DNA from: a virus
Reading direction: 5' to 3' (one strand)
Virus record (IMG/VR): IMGVR_UViG_3300042549_008439
Coordinates: 1 to 27,185 of that record
Length of the DNA stretch: 27,185 nt
This document shows positions 9,201 to 21,700 of this stretch, in pieces. The notes beneath the pieces were generated by a model. It was not told the origin of the DNA and made no database searches. It worked only from the letters and a program-made list of their open reading frames with translations. The translations under genes were made by a program, and so were the position numbers. Within the stretch, counting starts at the first letter, position 1. Every line of letters begins with the position of its first letter.

Positions 9201-9755
9201 ATTGATATCTATATGTTGACAGCTGACTACGATGCTGAATTTAGAAATTGGTTGTTAACTGGATCCGGTACACCTCCAAAACCAATGTCAAGTCAGGCGC
9301 TTGAAAACAGTTATGACAGTGTACTTGATCCTATCAAAGCCATTAGTGATGAAATTGTTTTTCAACCTGTAAAATATAAAGTGTTGTTTGGCGCATCGGC
9401 AGACATAAACTTAAGAGCAAGATTCAAAGCAGTAAAAAATTCATCTAGCACCGCTAGTGAAAATGATATAAGATCAAGAATTTTAACGGGAATTAATGAT
9501 TTTTTTGCACTTGAAAATTGGGACTTTGGAAAAAGTTTTTATTTTAGTGAACTGTCAACTTATATAATGAATCTGTTGACTCCTGATATTACCAATTTTG
9601 TAATTGTTCCAACAGTGAATAATTTTGGAAGTTTATACGAAGTATCGTGCCAGTCAAATGAGATTTTTATTAGTGGCGCACAATCTATTGACATTGAAGT
9701 AATTGATTCAATTACAGCAGTACAGTTGAATACCAAACTTATAGGTATTGGATAA
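6297..9755 (+). CDS. 6: gp6-like baseplate wedge protein, enlarged
   Basis: The baseplate wedge subunit that in T4 dimerises into the ring around the hub together with gp25 and gp53. Residues 1-115 carry the strongest signal: WTKIYQSFRNADFQSYDFDT, then ILISYLQENYPEDFNDFIDS, then LIAFLGQNLSFRIDLNAREN and QRRDSILRLAQLISYIPKR. I associate this N-terminus with gp6-type proteins of T4-like phages. The last 140 or so residues (from about 1010: ISDEIVFQPVKYKVLFG, then ARFKAVKN, WDFGKSFYFSELSTYI) fit the gp6/gpJ-like C-terminal region. At 1152 residues it is far longer than T4 gp6 (660), and the surplus lies in a beta-rich middle. The ATG at 6297 has no clear Shine-Dalgarno. An AATAAATA late-promoter-like box lies 18 bases upstream. 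Confidence 0.87.
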   Translation: MTIPSTNTKLLVTEDWTKIYQSFRNADFQSYDFDTIRRILISYLQENYPEDFNDFIDSSEYIALVDLIAFLGQNLSFRIDLNARENFLETAQRRDSILRLAQLISYIPKRNVPAQGLLKMTALSTTENVFDNTGNNLANTTIAWNDPTNVNWYEQFTGILNSAMPGATIFGKPSDRSTINGVLTEQYKINSSNTDLPIYSFSKNINGTSMSFEIVPAAFSGQSNIYEAPPRPASPVSFLYQNDNKGSSSANTGFFAMFKQGTMGLSDFSITAPVPNEILGINIGNINNSDVWLWQLGVNGAYPSEPWTKVPALIGNNVIYNSLDKDIRNIYSVTSRDSDQIDLNFSDGKFGNLPRGNFSLFYRQSNGLVYSIKPEQLSGVVINIPYISKSGQNHTLTITLGLQYTINNSAGSETNASIQRNAPQAYYTQNRMITGEDYNISPLTLTTNVLKVKSINRVSSGVSKYFELSDVSSKYSSTNIFATDGLLYKNVVEQNFSFNYASRNDIFSVIKQQLEPVVASTAFQTFYVDKYRAAAPIRLNIDETGNIQTSNPLYQWNLTNIVAGQARGYFYSNNLALDVEIPQSIGSTYTSGILQYITAGSMIKFVPPLTSTGAPQYFLPNGKIVPVKTNKTVDYVWATVMQIVADGSNFGTGNLSDNTGPVILGNRISDGSIPIEVIPTFSKTLTYTFENDLVNLCLTQRNFGIRYDSELRKWAVIEDTNINLINPFSLEFEGDVSDTNKDSSWMVAFTWTGSEYKVRYRLANYVFQSEKQTGFFIDKSDTNFDYTNNTVIKDKINVLAINTRTGTSEPLGVEYSWQVDGPITELDGYVDPSRVDVSFYSHQDSGTIGKITDPDSFENIVGNQTNGTTDAYVMFRFIDDGMGVEPISSDLYLIFDTENSARQYFSNVLDTEYLYYFIDTDSVKSVNASNEFVYEPGYVAYPGRKDLSFHYLHNSGETRRIDPSKSNIIDIYMLTADYDAEFRNWLLTGSGTPPKPMSSQALENSYDSVLDPIKAISDEIVFQPVKYKVLFGASADINLRARFKAVKNSSSTASENDIRSRILTGINDFFALENWDFGKSFYFSELSTYIMNLLTPDITNFVIVPTVNNFGSLYEVSCQSNEIFISGAQSIDIEVIDSITAVQLNTKLIGIG

Positions 9756-9760
9756 GAAAC

Positions 9761-12700
9761 ATGGCAAAAAAAATCAGTTCAGTTAATTTGTTACCAGAGT
9801 TTCTTCGTACTGAAAGAAACTCTAAATTCCTTTCAAGCACAATTGATCAACTCATACAACCTCCGCAGTTGGAAAGAATAGATGCGTATGTAGGATCTAC
9901 AAAGACCCCTACCTACAACTCTACCGCAGACATTTATATTTCAAATGGTCGTCCATATCAATTGGATCCTGCACTAATCACACGAGACAATCTTGACAAT
10001 ATCAAAAATTCACAAGGATACGATGATCTTATCAATGAAATTTCTTCCAACGGTGGTTACACAAATAACTTAGACAGATTGTTTAGATCCGAAGTCGTTT
10101 CCTATAATCCTCACATTGATTGGGACAAGTTAGTAAATTATCAAAATTATTACTGGATTCCTGAAGGTCCAGATTTACTTGACATCTCAATTAACAATGC
10201 TGGCATTGATGACATACTGGGTTCTGTATCTGCTGTTGTAGCTGTTCAAACACCAACTGGGCAGACAACTACAGCAACTCTATCAAACGGTATGTTGGTG
10301 TCTTTTACTGGCATTGATATAGCCGAGCAGTATCAAGATCAAACATTTTTTGTTGAAGGTGTTGGCAAATCAATTAAATTAGTACCGTTCAAATGGTTGC
10401 TGGTTTCGGAGAACTTCTTAAATCCGTTTCCCAACGGATGGGATTCTCATGAATTTGATAATTTCCCGTTTGATAATGATAGAGAAATTCCAATTATTCC
10501 TGAATATGTAACTATCAATCGTGCCAGTAAAGATAAAAACTCTTGGTCTAGATACAACAGATGGGTACACAAAGATGTTATCAAAGTCAGTGCTGAACTT
10601 AACGGATATAATCCTAAGTATTCTACAACTGCTAGAGCACAGCGTCCCATCATTGAATTTTTGCCAGACATTAAACTATTTGACTATGGCACAATTGGAC
10701 TAGAACCAATTGATATTTTTGATCAAGAAATTGAAGACATCTCTACGTTGAATAACTCAACTACTCCGGTATACCTTGATGGAATAGAAGTAGAAGAAGG
10801 ACATCGAGTTATATTTGCGTCTGCCACAAATCAAGCCGTAGCAGGTAAGATATATCAAGCAAAGTTTACCAATGCTGGTTCAACTAGAACATTGAATTTT
10901 ATTCCAGCATATGATCATGTTCCTGTGCTAGGAGCAACAATTGCTGTCTTGTTAGGAACAGAGCGCAACGGAACTGAATGGTGGTTTACAGGAACTGAGT
11001 GGAAATATGGTCAGCAAAAAACAACAGTAAATCAATCTCCGTTGTTTGATTTGTTTGATGTCAACGAAAACAGCTACGGTGATAAAGAAGTTTTCCTTAG
11101 CAATTTTACTGGTAACAAAATTTTTAGTTACGCAACAGGCACTGGAGAAATTGATCAGTACCTGAGATTTCCTATTGTATATAAAAACACACAAGCAATT
11201 GGCAGCATTGTGTTTGAAAACAATTTGTCAACAGACGAAATCATTATATCTCAATTAGGGGCAACTAGTTTTACAGTGTTGTCCAATGTTGGATATGTTA
11301 AAATTGATAATAAATTTGAAAACGCATGGGTTTCTACAGTTGATTATACCATGCCAGTGCTGTCATCTACTGCCACTGGCATCAGCAGTTATTACGAAGA
11401 GCCATTGAGTTTAACAAACAATCCTTTGAACGGAATAGTTGCTAAACTTACTATCAGTGATCTAACTGAGCACGTTAATACTATGGTTAAACGTATTAAA
11501 TCATCTAGCGTAGCTTATTTTAAAGTAACTGACGGCGTCGGGCGTAACGATTTTGTAATTAAATTAACAGACCCAGCAAAAATTCAAAATGCCAGAGATC
11601 AACTAAACGGTATTGTTCCTAAACTATCCATTCTTGGTTTGATTATAAAAAGCACAGTAGATTATAATCCAAATTACAGTTACCATTTTGACCCTGATAC
11701 AATCGACTTTTTTGAAGTTGCTGTAGAAGTATGCGATGCAACTTTTAAGTATACTGAAGATAATTTAGCAGATGCTGGCGGCGCATTTTTGCCAGGATTA
11801 CAATTATGTCCATGGAACAGTCTTCTACTAGAGGAGATTTCAGAGCCTGAAATAACTAACAATCTAAGAGATCTTGCAGACTACAGCAATCATGGTATCA
11901 AACTGATTTCTAACATAAACCCAATTTCATTTGCACAAATGTTTATTGGCAAGAAAGAACACAGTGTCATTGATGCTATTACCAAGTCTGCAAACAAATA
12001 CAACAAATTTAAATTGTCGTTTTTGAATGGCTTGAGTTCTGTTACAGAACAACTTTCTCCGTCTGATGCAGTTGATCAGGTGTTGATGACACTGAACCAA
12101 ACCACAACAGGAAAAGCACCATATTATTATTCTGATATGGTTCCTTACGGAACTGCTGAAATTAATAAATCTTGGATAGTTAAAAATCCTAGCAATTTAT
12201 CTTATCCGTTGACAGCTGAATTTGATTTAGATACATTGAGCATGAGATCTGTGTTGGTTTATCTAAACGGTCAACAGTTGATATACGGCAATGATTATGT
12301 TTTTAACAAAGACAATGCAAGCGTTGACTTGTTGGTAACATTGTCAATTGATGATGTTTTATTGATCAAAGATTTTACAAACACCGAAGGATGTTACATA
12401 CCGCCGACTCCTACTAAACTGGGTTTATATCCAAAGTATGTTCCGAGTATATATTATGATGACACCTATGCCAACGGTTCTATAAAGGTAATACAATGTC
12501 ACGACGGCAGCACAGTTGTTGCCTATAACGATTATAGAGATTCAATTATTCTTGAATTAGAAAAAAGAATCTACAACAACATCAAATCCAATTACAGATC
12601 AGAGTTGCTGGATATAAACAGCGTGATACCTGGACAATTTAGAACAACAAATTACAGCCTAAACGAAATCAACAGTATCATACAAGGAGATTTTGTAAAA

Positions 12701-15700
12701 TGGGCAGCGGAATATAATATTGATTTTTCAGGTCAACGGTATTTTGATGCCAACGAATCTCGTACATGGAATTTTGCAGAAAGTTTTAACAGTTCTCTTG
12801 ACCAGACATTTTATGGATCTTGGAATGCAATCTTCAAACAGTTGTACGATACTGATCGCCCTCATACCCATCCGTGGGAAATGCTAGGACTTAGTGTCAA
12901 ACCATTGTGGTGGGATACCTATTACAGTTGGACTCCTGGTACAAAAAGAACTGCTCTAATAAATGCATTAACATTGGGGTTAACTCAACAACCACCTTCA
13001 ACTGCGGTTGATGTCAAGTATGCTAGACCTTTGTTGTCCAGCATACTTCCTGTAAATTCATCTGGACAATTGATTGATCCTACTGAAATTTTATCAGGTA
13101 TTACAGAAGCCAACAAGAGAAAACCGTGGCAAGTTGGAGATCAAGGCGCGGAAGAAATTTCGTGGAGACGCAGTAGCTATTATCCATTTGCAATTCAGCG
13201 TTTGCTTGCACTAACAATTCCTGCAACATATTCATCATTGATGTATGATGTCAGCCGCCTACAAAAAAATATATCTGATCAATGGGTGTACGGTGACGAT
13301 AAAACATTTTTAAAATTTAAAAACTTACCTGTTAGTGGAGAAAATGGTAGCCTAACCAGCGGATACAGTGTATTTGTTTCTGAAATTGGTCAACAGCGCA
13401 CAGTGGATTATATTAATTCTTTGAGAGAAGATTTAACATACGCTTCTTACAACTTGTTTTTTAAGGTAGGCGGATTTGTTGATAAAGACACACTGCAAAT
13501 TATCATAGATGCTATCGAACCCAACAGTGTAACTCCTGGATCTATACTGCCTGTACAGAATTATCAATTGCAATTGAATGTAGGAAACCCTATAAAATCT
13601 GTTGCAGTCACTGGACTAGTTATACAAAAAGTAGATAACACATATGTTATCAAAGGATACGACACTCAAAATCCATATTTCACATGTCTAACACCAATTA
13701 GAAATTTGAATACACCTGCAATCAATGTAGGTGGCATTACAGAATCTTATGTGGTGTGGGAAGAAAGCGGAACATCTGGAGTTACAGGGCTATCTGCACA
13801 GGATACCATAACTGCCAATGCTGCTCCTGTTGGAAACTTCTATCAAACAGGACAATATGTTTTTTATGGAAACAATTTCTACAAGGTAAAAGTTGCGCAT
13901 AGATCTGGGTCTGTGTTTAATCCAGAATATTTTCAACTTGTTCCTAGAATTCCTACCGTGGGTGGTGTGACTGTACAGTCAGCATCTAGTTTTAGTAAAA
14001 ATGAAACAACAATTCCATATGGAGTATCTTATACAAACATTCAAGATGTATATGATCTGATCGTTGGATACGGTCAATGGTTGGTCAAACAAGGATTTGT
14101 ATTTGACGATTACAATGCTGATCTTGAATCTGTAATGGATTGGTCATTAACTGCAAAAGAATTTTTATTCTGGACTACACAAAACTGGAACAACGGCAGT
14201 ATCATTACATTGAGTCCGTTTGCCGACAGATTAGTTTATCGTGCAACTGATTCTATTGTCAACAATATTTTTGACAGTTTTTATGATTACAGCATACTAC
14301 GAGCCGACGGAACACCATTTGCTAAAGAAAGTTTGTCAATTTCTAGGGTAGATGATATTTGCACAATTTCTACTCTGCCCAATACCGACGGCATTTATTT
14401 TGCTAGATTGAAATTGGTCAGAAAAGAACACGCTATGGTGTTTGACAATGAAACAATCTTTGGCGACACCATATACAATGTTGAAACTGGATCACGCCAA
14501 CGTCGAATCAAACTGGTTGGATTTAGAACAGCAGGCTGGAACGGAGATTACTTTAGTCCTGGATTTGTGTATGATACCGCAGTTGTGGTCAACTGGGAAC
14601 AATATCAAGGATACGTAGCCGGCAGCGTTGTACGATTTGGTGGAAACTATTATTCGGCGCTAAAGAATGTAAGCAGTGCAGAAAACTTTAACTTTGATGA
14701 GTGGAGTTTGTTAAGAAAAAAACCCACCCCTGGGTTACTTCCAAACTTTGATTATAAAATCAATCAGTTTGAAGATTTTTACAGCGTGGATTCTGACAAC
14801 TTTGATGAAACACAACAACAGCTGGCTCAGCATTTGGTTGGATATACACCACGAGTTTATCTGAACAACATTTTTAGCGATCAAGTATCTCAATTCAAGT
14901 TCTATCAAGGCTTTATAAAGGACAAAGGAACTCGTGCTGCAATAACAGCATTGTCTAAAGTTGGAGTTGAGACATCAAAGAGTGTAATTAGCTTTAATGA
15001 AGAGTGGGCATTTAGAGTTGGTAATTTTGGATCTTTCCCTACTTACAGCGAATTAGAAGTTCCTTTAGTTGAAGGTACTTTCTTGGAAAGTCCACAAATT
15101 GTTAACTTTGTAAATCAACTGCCCGAGGCATCAGAAAATGATTTATTGAGTTACATTGTTCCTGCAGATTTGTCAATTACTCCCAAGGATTATAATCCTG
15201 AATCTGTATTTTCAACAACATCTACAGATTTAAGATTGTTGCTAAGTGCTGGATATGTTAGATTAGACGATGTTACTGCCACGGCCTATAATGAAAACAG
15301 TTTTCTAGATATTGCCAACAGCAACCAACTAGTTGACGGTGATACACTGTGGTTAGGATTTAAACAAGACGGCAATTGGGATGTGTACAGATACACCTAC
15401 ATTCCAGCAGCTATAATTGGAGTATATATTAGTGCTCCGGTTAGTACTATAACTTTTACAACACAATTTCCGCATGGTCTTTCTAAAGGAGACATAATTG
15501 GAATCAAACAATTCAACGATCAGGTTAACGGAATCTACATAGTTCAAGACACCACTGGTGCTCGTCAATTTACGGTAGCAAGTACTCTTGCATCAATTGA
15601 AAATGCTCCGTTGGAATCTCCTGGACAATTGTATATATTTTCATCTGCAAGATTTGCTAATTTTGATTCTCTTCCTTCTGACAAGATTATTAATCGACTT

Positions 15701-18700
15701 GCATATGGTACAAAATTTTGGGTAGATGAAACTGATAATCGTGGCTGGGAAGTTTACGAAAAAACTAACAATTATGCTTCTGTTCCGTATTTCAATGCAG
15801 CAGAACCGCAAGCCCCTACGCTGGGATTCAGCATCAGCAAAAGAAAAGGCAGTGACATTGTTGTAGCCGGTGCTCCTCGCAACTACAGAGGAGCCCAATA
15901 CGGAATAGTATGGTTCTATGACAAACAAGAATCTGGGGAATTAAAACCATTGGTCAAATACCGACTTGGTGGAAGTTATCCAAATGGTCAACTTACAGGA
16001 TTTGGTAGTGTAGTTGTATATGATGATATTAAATTCACAGACTCCACATATGGATTGATATTTGCCAGCGCCCCGCTGGTAGATTCTTCTAGCGGAGTTG
16101 TTAAAATCAGTTCTATCAATTCTCGCATATTGTCAGAAGGAACTAGTACTTTTATTACCAATCCTGACGCTGTTGCAACACAATTTGGATCTTCTATATT
16201 TGTTGAAAGAAATACTTCAACAAAAACAGTATTAATTGGTGCAGATTCTGCGGCATATGCTTACACAGTATCTGACGTTGGAGGAACTATTGCAGTATCA
16301 ACACCGGTGAAATTGTTGTCAACTACTACCTATGCTATTGCAGGTGCCGACGATGCATCATGCATTGCAGTTGGCAGTGAACAAAAAGTTTTTGTGTTTG
16401 ATAAGTTGTTGCGTAACACCGAAGTATTAACATCTACTCATGCAAGTTTTGGAAAAACTTTGGCAGTGTCACCCAACGGAGACTATCTGTTTGTTGGTAT
16501 ACCACAAGTGGTCAATGTTGATGACTCATTGGGACAGGTAGATGTATACAAGAAAGTAAATGGAAAATTTGTTTATAATCAAACACTAGAAAATCCAGTA
16601 CAGGGTGCTGGAATGAATTTTGGTAGAGTGATTGATGTTACCAGCGGAGTTGACACATTAGTGGTTTCTGCACTGGGAATAAACTACACATTTCCTACCA
16701 CCTTTGATAAAGAAAAAACAATTTTTGACGGTGGCGTCACTGAGTTTACAGGTACCGCAGCCAATTCTGGCGCTGTGTATGTTTACTACAAACAAGATAA
16801 TAGATTTGTGTTGAGTCAAGAATTGACTAACAATTTTGTTGCTCAAAATCCAGGAACAAATTACGGCATCAGTTTGGCAGTTGATGATAATGCTGTGCTG
16901 GTTGGATCACCTGCGGTTGACAATACTGCTATCAATGCTGGATTCTTTAAATTTGACAAAATCAATCCACAAACATATAGTCTTTCTAAAATTAGATATC
17001 AAGAAGATCAAGTTGATATATCCACTATACAAAAGATTACACTGATTGATACAGAAAAAGAACAAGTAGTTGAATACTTGGATATCATAGATCCTCTAAA
17101 AGGAAAAATTGCAGGTATTGCAGAACAAGAATTGAAATACAAATTAATCAGTGATCCTGCAATATATTCAATTGGTCTTGCAGGAGTCAATGTAGACACC
17201 AGCAAAAATTGGTTAGATGATCACGTGGGTGAACTATGGTGGGATTTGAGCACTGCCAAGTATACCTGGTATGAACAAAGTTCTTTAGAATATCGTAGAA
17301 ACACCTGGGGTAAGTTGTTCCCGGGCGCCAGCATAGATGTGTATGAGTGGGTAAGAACAACTTTGTTACCTACTGAATGGTCTTCTATTGCAGATACCCC
17401 GGCTGGATTGGCAACCAATGTAAGTGGTCAGCCTAAGTTTTCAGACAACAGTATTATATCTGTTAAGCAGGTGTATGACACAGTTACAAACAGTTTTAGT
17501 AATGTCTATTACTATTGGGTCAAAAATAAAGTTGTTGTTCCTGACTCTGCTGACAGAAGAATTAGCGGATATGAAGTTGCTTCAATTATTGCAGATCCTT
17601 CAGCATCAGGATTAAAATTTATTTCTGTAATTGCCAAAGATGCTGTGACATTGAGTAACATTGGTTCCATGTTGGTAGGAGACAAGATTAGTCTTAGCAT
17701 TGCACAGAATTCTCAAACAATGTCAACTGTTCCGCCCAAACACACAGAGTGGGTTTTGTTGCAAGAAAACTCTGCTGCAAGTATGCCTCCTGCGTTGTTA
17801 GAAAAGAAATTGATTGATAGTTTATTAGGCTATGACAAGAATGGTATTGTGGTGCCTGATGTAATGTTAACTGACAGAACAAGATATGGAACAGGAGTTC
17901 GTCCACAACAGACCTTGTTTAAAAACAGATACGAAGCATTGAGAAACATTGTAGAATTTTCAAATAGTGTGTTAATTAATACTCCTATAACTGGAAATTA
18001 CAACTTTGCAAATTTAAATGCTCAGGAAATTATTCCTGATCAGTTTACTAATCAATATGACGAGATTGTAGAAGACATTAGTATATTGGAAGATGTCAAT
18101 ACATCTACATTTGTTAGAGCAATTATCAACTGTAGTATTGATGGATCGGGCACAATTGATGATATATCAATTGCAAATCCTGGAGCAGGGTATGGTACAT
18201 TGAATCCTGTATACAGTTCAACTGGATCTATGATTGGATATCAAGGACCTGTGTTCACAGATGTAGATTATGACACTTTGTTTGACAGCGGAACCACAAC
18301 ATTTGATCTAGCTAGCACTGACTTTTTAGAAGGTCAGCCAAGTCCTTATGGTAGAAATTTAGAAATTACTACAGTTGTTAACAGTCAAGGAAGCATAATC
18401 TCTGCAAGCGTATTACACGGTGGCAAAGGATACAAGTACGGTTTTAAATTAATATCTCGTCCTCATACTGTAATTGTTGAAAGCGATGAAACATACGACG
18501 GAAAATGGACCAGATTTGAATTTGATTACTCTGCTAAGTCATGGACACGGGCTCGCACACAAAGTTTCAACACTCAGTTGTATTGGAATTATGTAGACTG
18601 GGCCGACAGCACTTATGACAAATTCAAAATTTATTCAGCAGTGATTGGTAGTCCTTATGAGTTGTCTGAAATTGAAACTGGTGAAGGCGAATATGTCAAA

Positions 18701-21700
18701 ATCAACAACAGCGGCGACGGCCGTTATATAGTCCTTGAAAAAAGTTTATCCAATGTTGAAGGTACTTACGGCAATGGATACAATCTTGTTTACAAACAAC
18801 ACGGAACTATTCAGATTGACAACAAGATTTGGGATTTATCAAACACCAACTTATCTTGGGATAACAATAACACCTATGACGAAACTCGATGGGACCAAAC
18901 ACCTGGCGTAGAATTACAGTATATTTTGGATGCTCTAAAAAATGATATTTTTATTGATGATTTAAAAATTAACTGGAATCGATTGTTTTTCAAAGCTGTT
19001 AGATATGCACTAACAGAACAAAAGATGCTGGACTGGGCATTCAAGACTTCGTTCATTACAGTAGTTCATGACTCAGGAGAATTAGACCAACCTCCTGTGT
19101 ACAAACTAAGAACAGATGAAAATTATGAAAAATACATAAACGAAGTAAAACCTTATCACACTCAAATTAGAAATTTTGTAGATAAAAATTCTATACTTGA
19201 AAAGAGCAATACTGAAGCAATTGAGGTATCTAGTTCAGCTACCATTGCATTGAAGTTTGACAGAATTTCTACACAAAGAAACACAGGAGATTTTTCAGTC
19301 ACTGATTTGTTTGTGTGCAACGGAGTTGACAATGAATTTATTTTGAGTTGGGTTCCTAATCCTGACAAGTTAAAAATTACTGTCAAGATTGACAAACTTA
19401 GAGTATTGAGCAGTGAGTATACAATTGTGTATTATTCTCAACTGTTTAACGGCTACACCAAAAAATACGCAAAGTTGGTTTTCTTAAATGAAATACCCGT
19501 TGATGCAAACAAGGTTATCAGCATTCAGTACAAAAAGAGTGCAGATGTGTTGAATGCAGTTGACAGAGTATTAAGCTACTACACCGCTACCAACGGTATG
19601 GTAGGGCTGGATCTTGGTATGTTAATGTATGGTATTGATTATCCAGGTGTACAAATTGGCGGACAATACGAGGGCGTTGGATTTGCCAACTCATATGGAG
19701 GAACTTATCCTTCTACCTTACTAAGCGCCGGCACATGGACCAACGGAATCTCCAGAGGTGCATTGGGTACGTTACCTGCAGAAAGAATCATAGATGGAGA
19801 ATTTGGATTCTTATCTCCAAATTCTGGCCATGCACCCGAAGAAGTGGTTCCTGGCTCTACAATTGATAGTCTTGGAATTAATGTGTACACACAAGGTCCT
19901 GCTCCAAGTCCAACTGTGTATAGTGGAGCGTTTGACATACCCAGCGGCGGCGGCGTACAACGATTCAAGTTGTCAATCTTGCCTCCAACTGTTGCAAGCA
20001 TGTCTGTAATTTTAAGTGGTGTGTATTTGGAATACACTGAAGGATTGTTAAATCCAGGACTTGCTGTATATTCTATTGATTGGGAAACTTCTGAATTGGT
20101 TATTCCTCCCCAGGAAACAAGTGGCACACTAGGATATACCATCATTGGAGTAGGAGGCAGTGATTCTGTTGTTGGACTTATTGATTATGCAATTGCCTAC
20201 ACCAACGTTGCTTCGTCGTCGACTGTTGAAAGTTCTGTGGCTGACCAAATTGTCAAAGACGCATTTGTCAGTGTAAATGGTTATGGCATCACCACATCTA
20301 CTGCAATCAGCTATACCTTTGGATATAATCAAGATACTGGACAAGCAACAGTAACAGTTAGAAATTTACCTCTGGATGACAATATTATTCAGGTGTGGTT
20401 CTTTGGTGAAACACATGAAAGATTTAATGAAATTCGAGAGCAGATATTTGTAGTTACTGGAGATGAACTGGACAAAATGAAATATTTGTCTACATTTACA
20501 TTGTTGTATCCTCCAGAATTTGAAGGACCGGAGTCTACTAATGCAATTGTTGAAGTTACCTCAGTTGGTGGCACACGTAGATTATTGCCTCTGGATAATA
20601 ATTTGCCAGATGTTTACGAATACACCATTGTTGGAGATCAACTGATTGTTCAGCCATCCGCTCAACTGGTATTGGGTGACACAGTTAAAGTTATCACATT
20701 TTCAACTCACGACAGCATGTCTATACAGGTAGACAAGTTTTTTGGAACACCCGAACGTAGATTTGTACTAGATAGACCAGTGTTGAACAACAAATACATA
20801 TGGGTTACATTAAACAAGTTCGATGGCCCGGGCAATCCTCCAATCACTTATGGATTGATCAATGGGTTGGATTTTGTATTGTTTGAAGACAATGTCACTG
20901 TGCAACTGAGTGATGATTGGGTTCTTACAACAGATGACATTGTTGGAATTACAACAATTGTTAATCCTACACATCCTACAAATATCCTTGGATACAGAAT
21001 TTTCAACGATATGCTTGGTGGCACTACATTCACAAGATTGAGTCTTGCACACACTGCTAGATTAACTCAATCATTGAGAAGTTACGATACTGAAATTCAT
21101 GTGTCTGATGGCAGTATACTGACTCCGCCTATTATTACAGATAATGTACCAGGCGTGGTGTTGATCAACGGTGAGAGAGTTGAATTTTTTGAAATAGACG
21201 GTAATGTTCTGAAGCAAATCACACGCGGCACAATGGGAACCGGTCCTGCAGATATTGTTCTAGTTGGATCAAGAGTGATCGACCAAGGCACAGTACAACA
21301 AATACTAAGTCCTGAAACAACTTATATTCAAAACACATTTACAAATACTCTTACAAACACATTTGTTATTGACAAAATCTCTAGCGATATGTTTTATCCA
21401 ACATCGCCTTCCACATTGATTAGGCATGACGGTATAGTGTTGTCTACATTAACAGATGTGGCACCATTTGATCAAGTTGAAGTTTACTACGGTGGAAGAC
21501 GACTTAGCAAGGATGGCAAATTTGTAGCAGATGTATCTGTATCGTATGACATAATACCTGAAGATTCTGTTGTAGCAACAATTCCATCTATTGAAATGCT
21601 ACCATCTTCGTCAGCTATTGGAGATGCTTATTTGCTGGAAGATACCAATAAAGTATGGGTCTACACAGGCACAAGATCAGCATCTACTGCATCCGTTGGA

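Noticed and set aside
19705-20145. 146-residue open frame on the minus strand inside the giant gene
   Set aside because: It lies wholly within a well-supported coding frame, lacks a ribosome site and shows no recognisable motifs.
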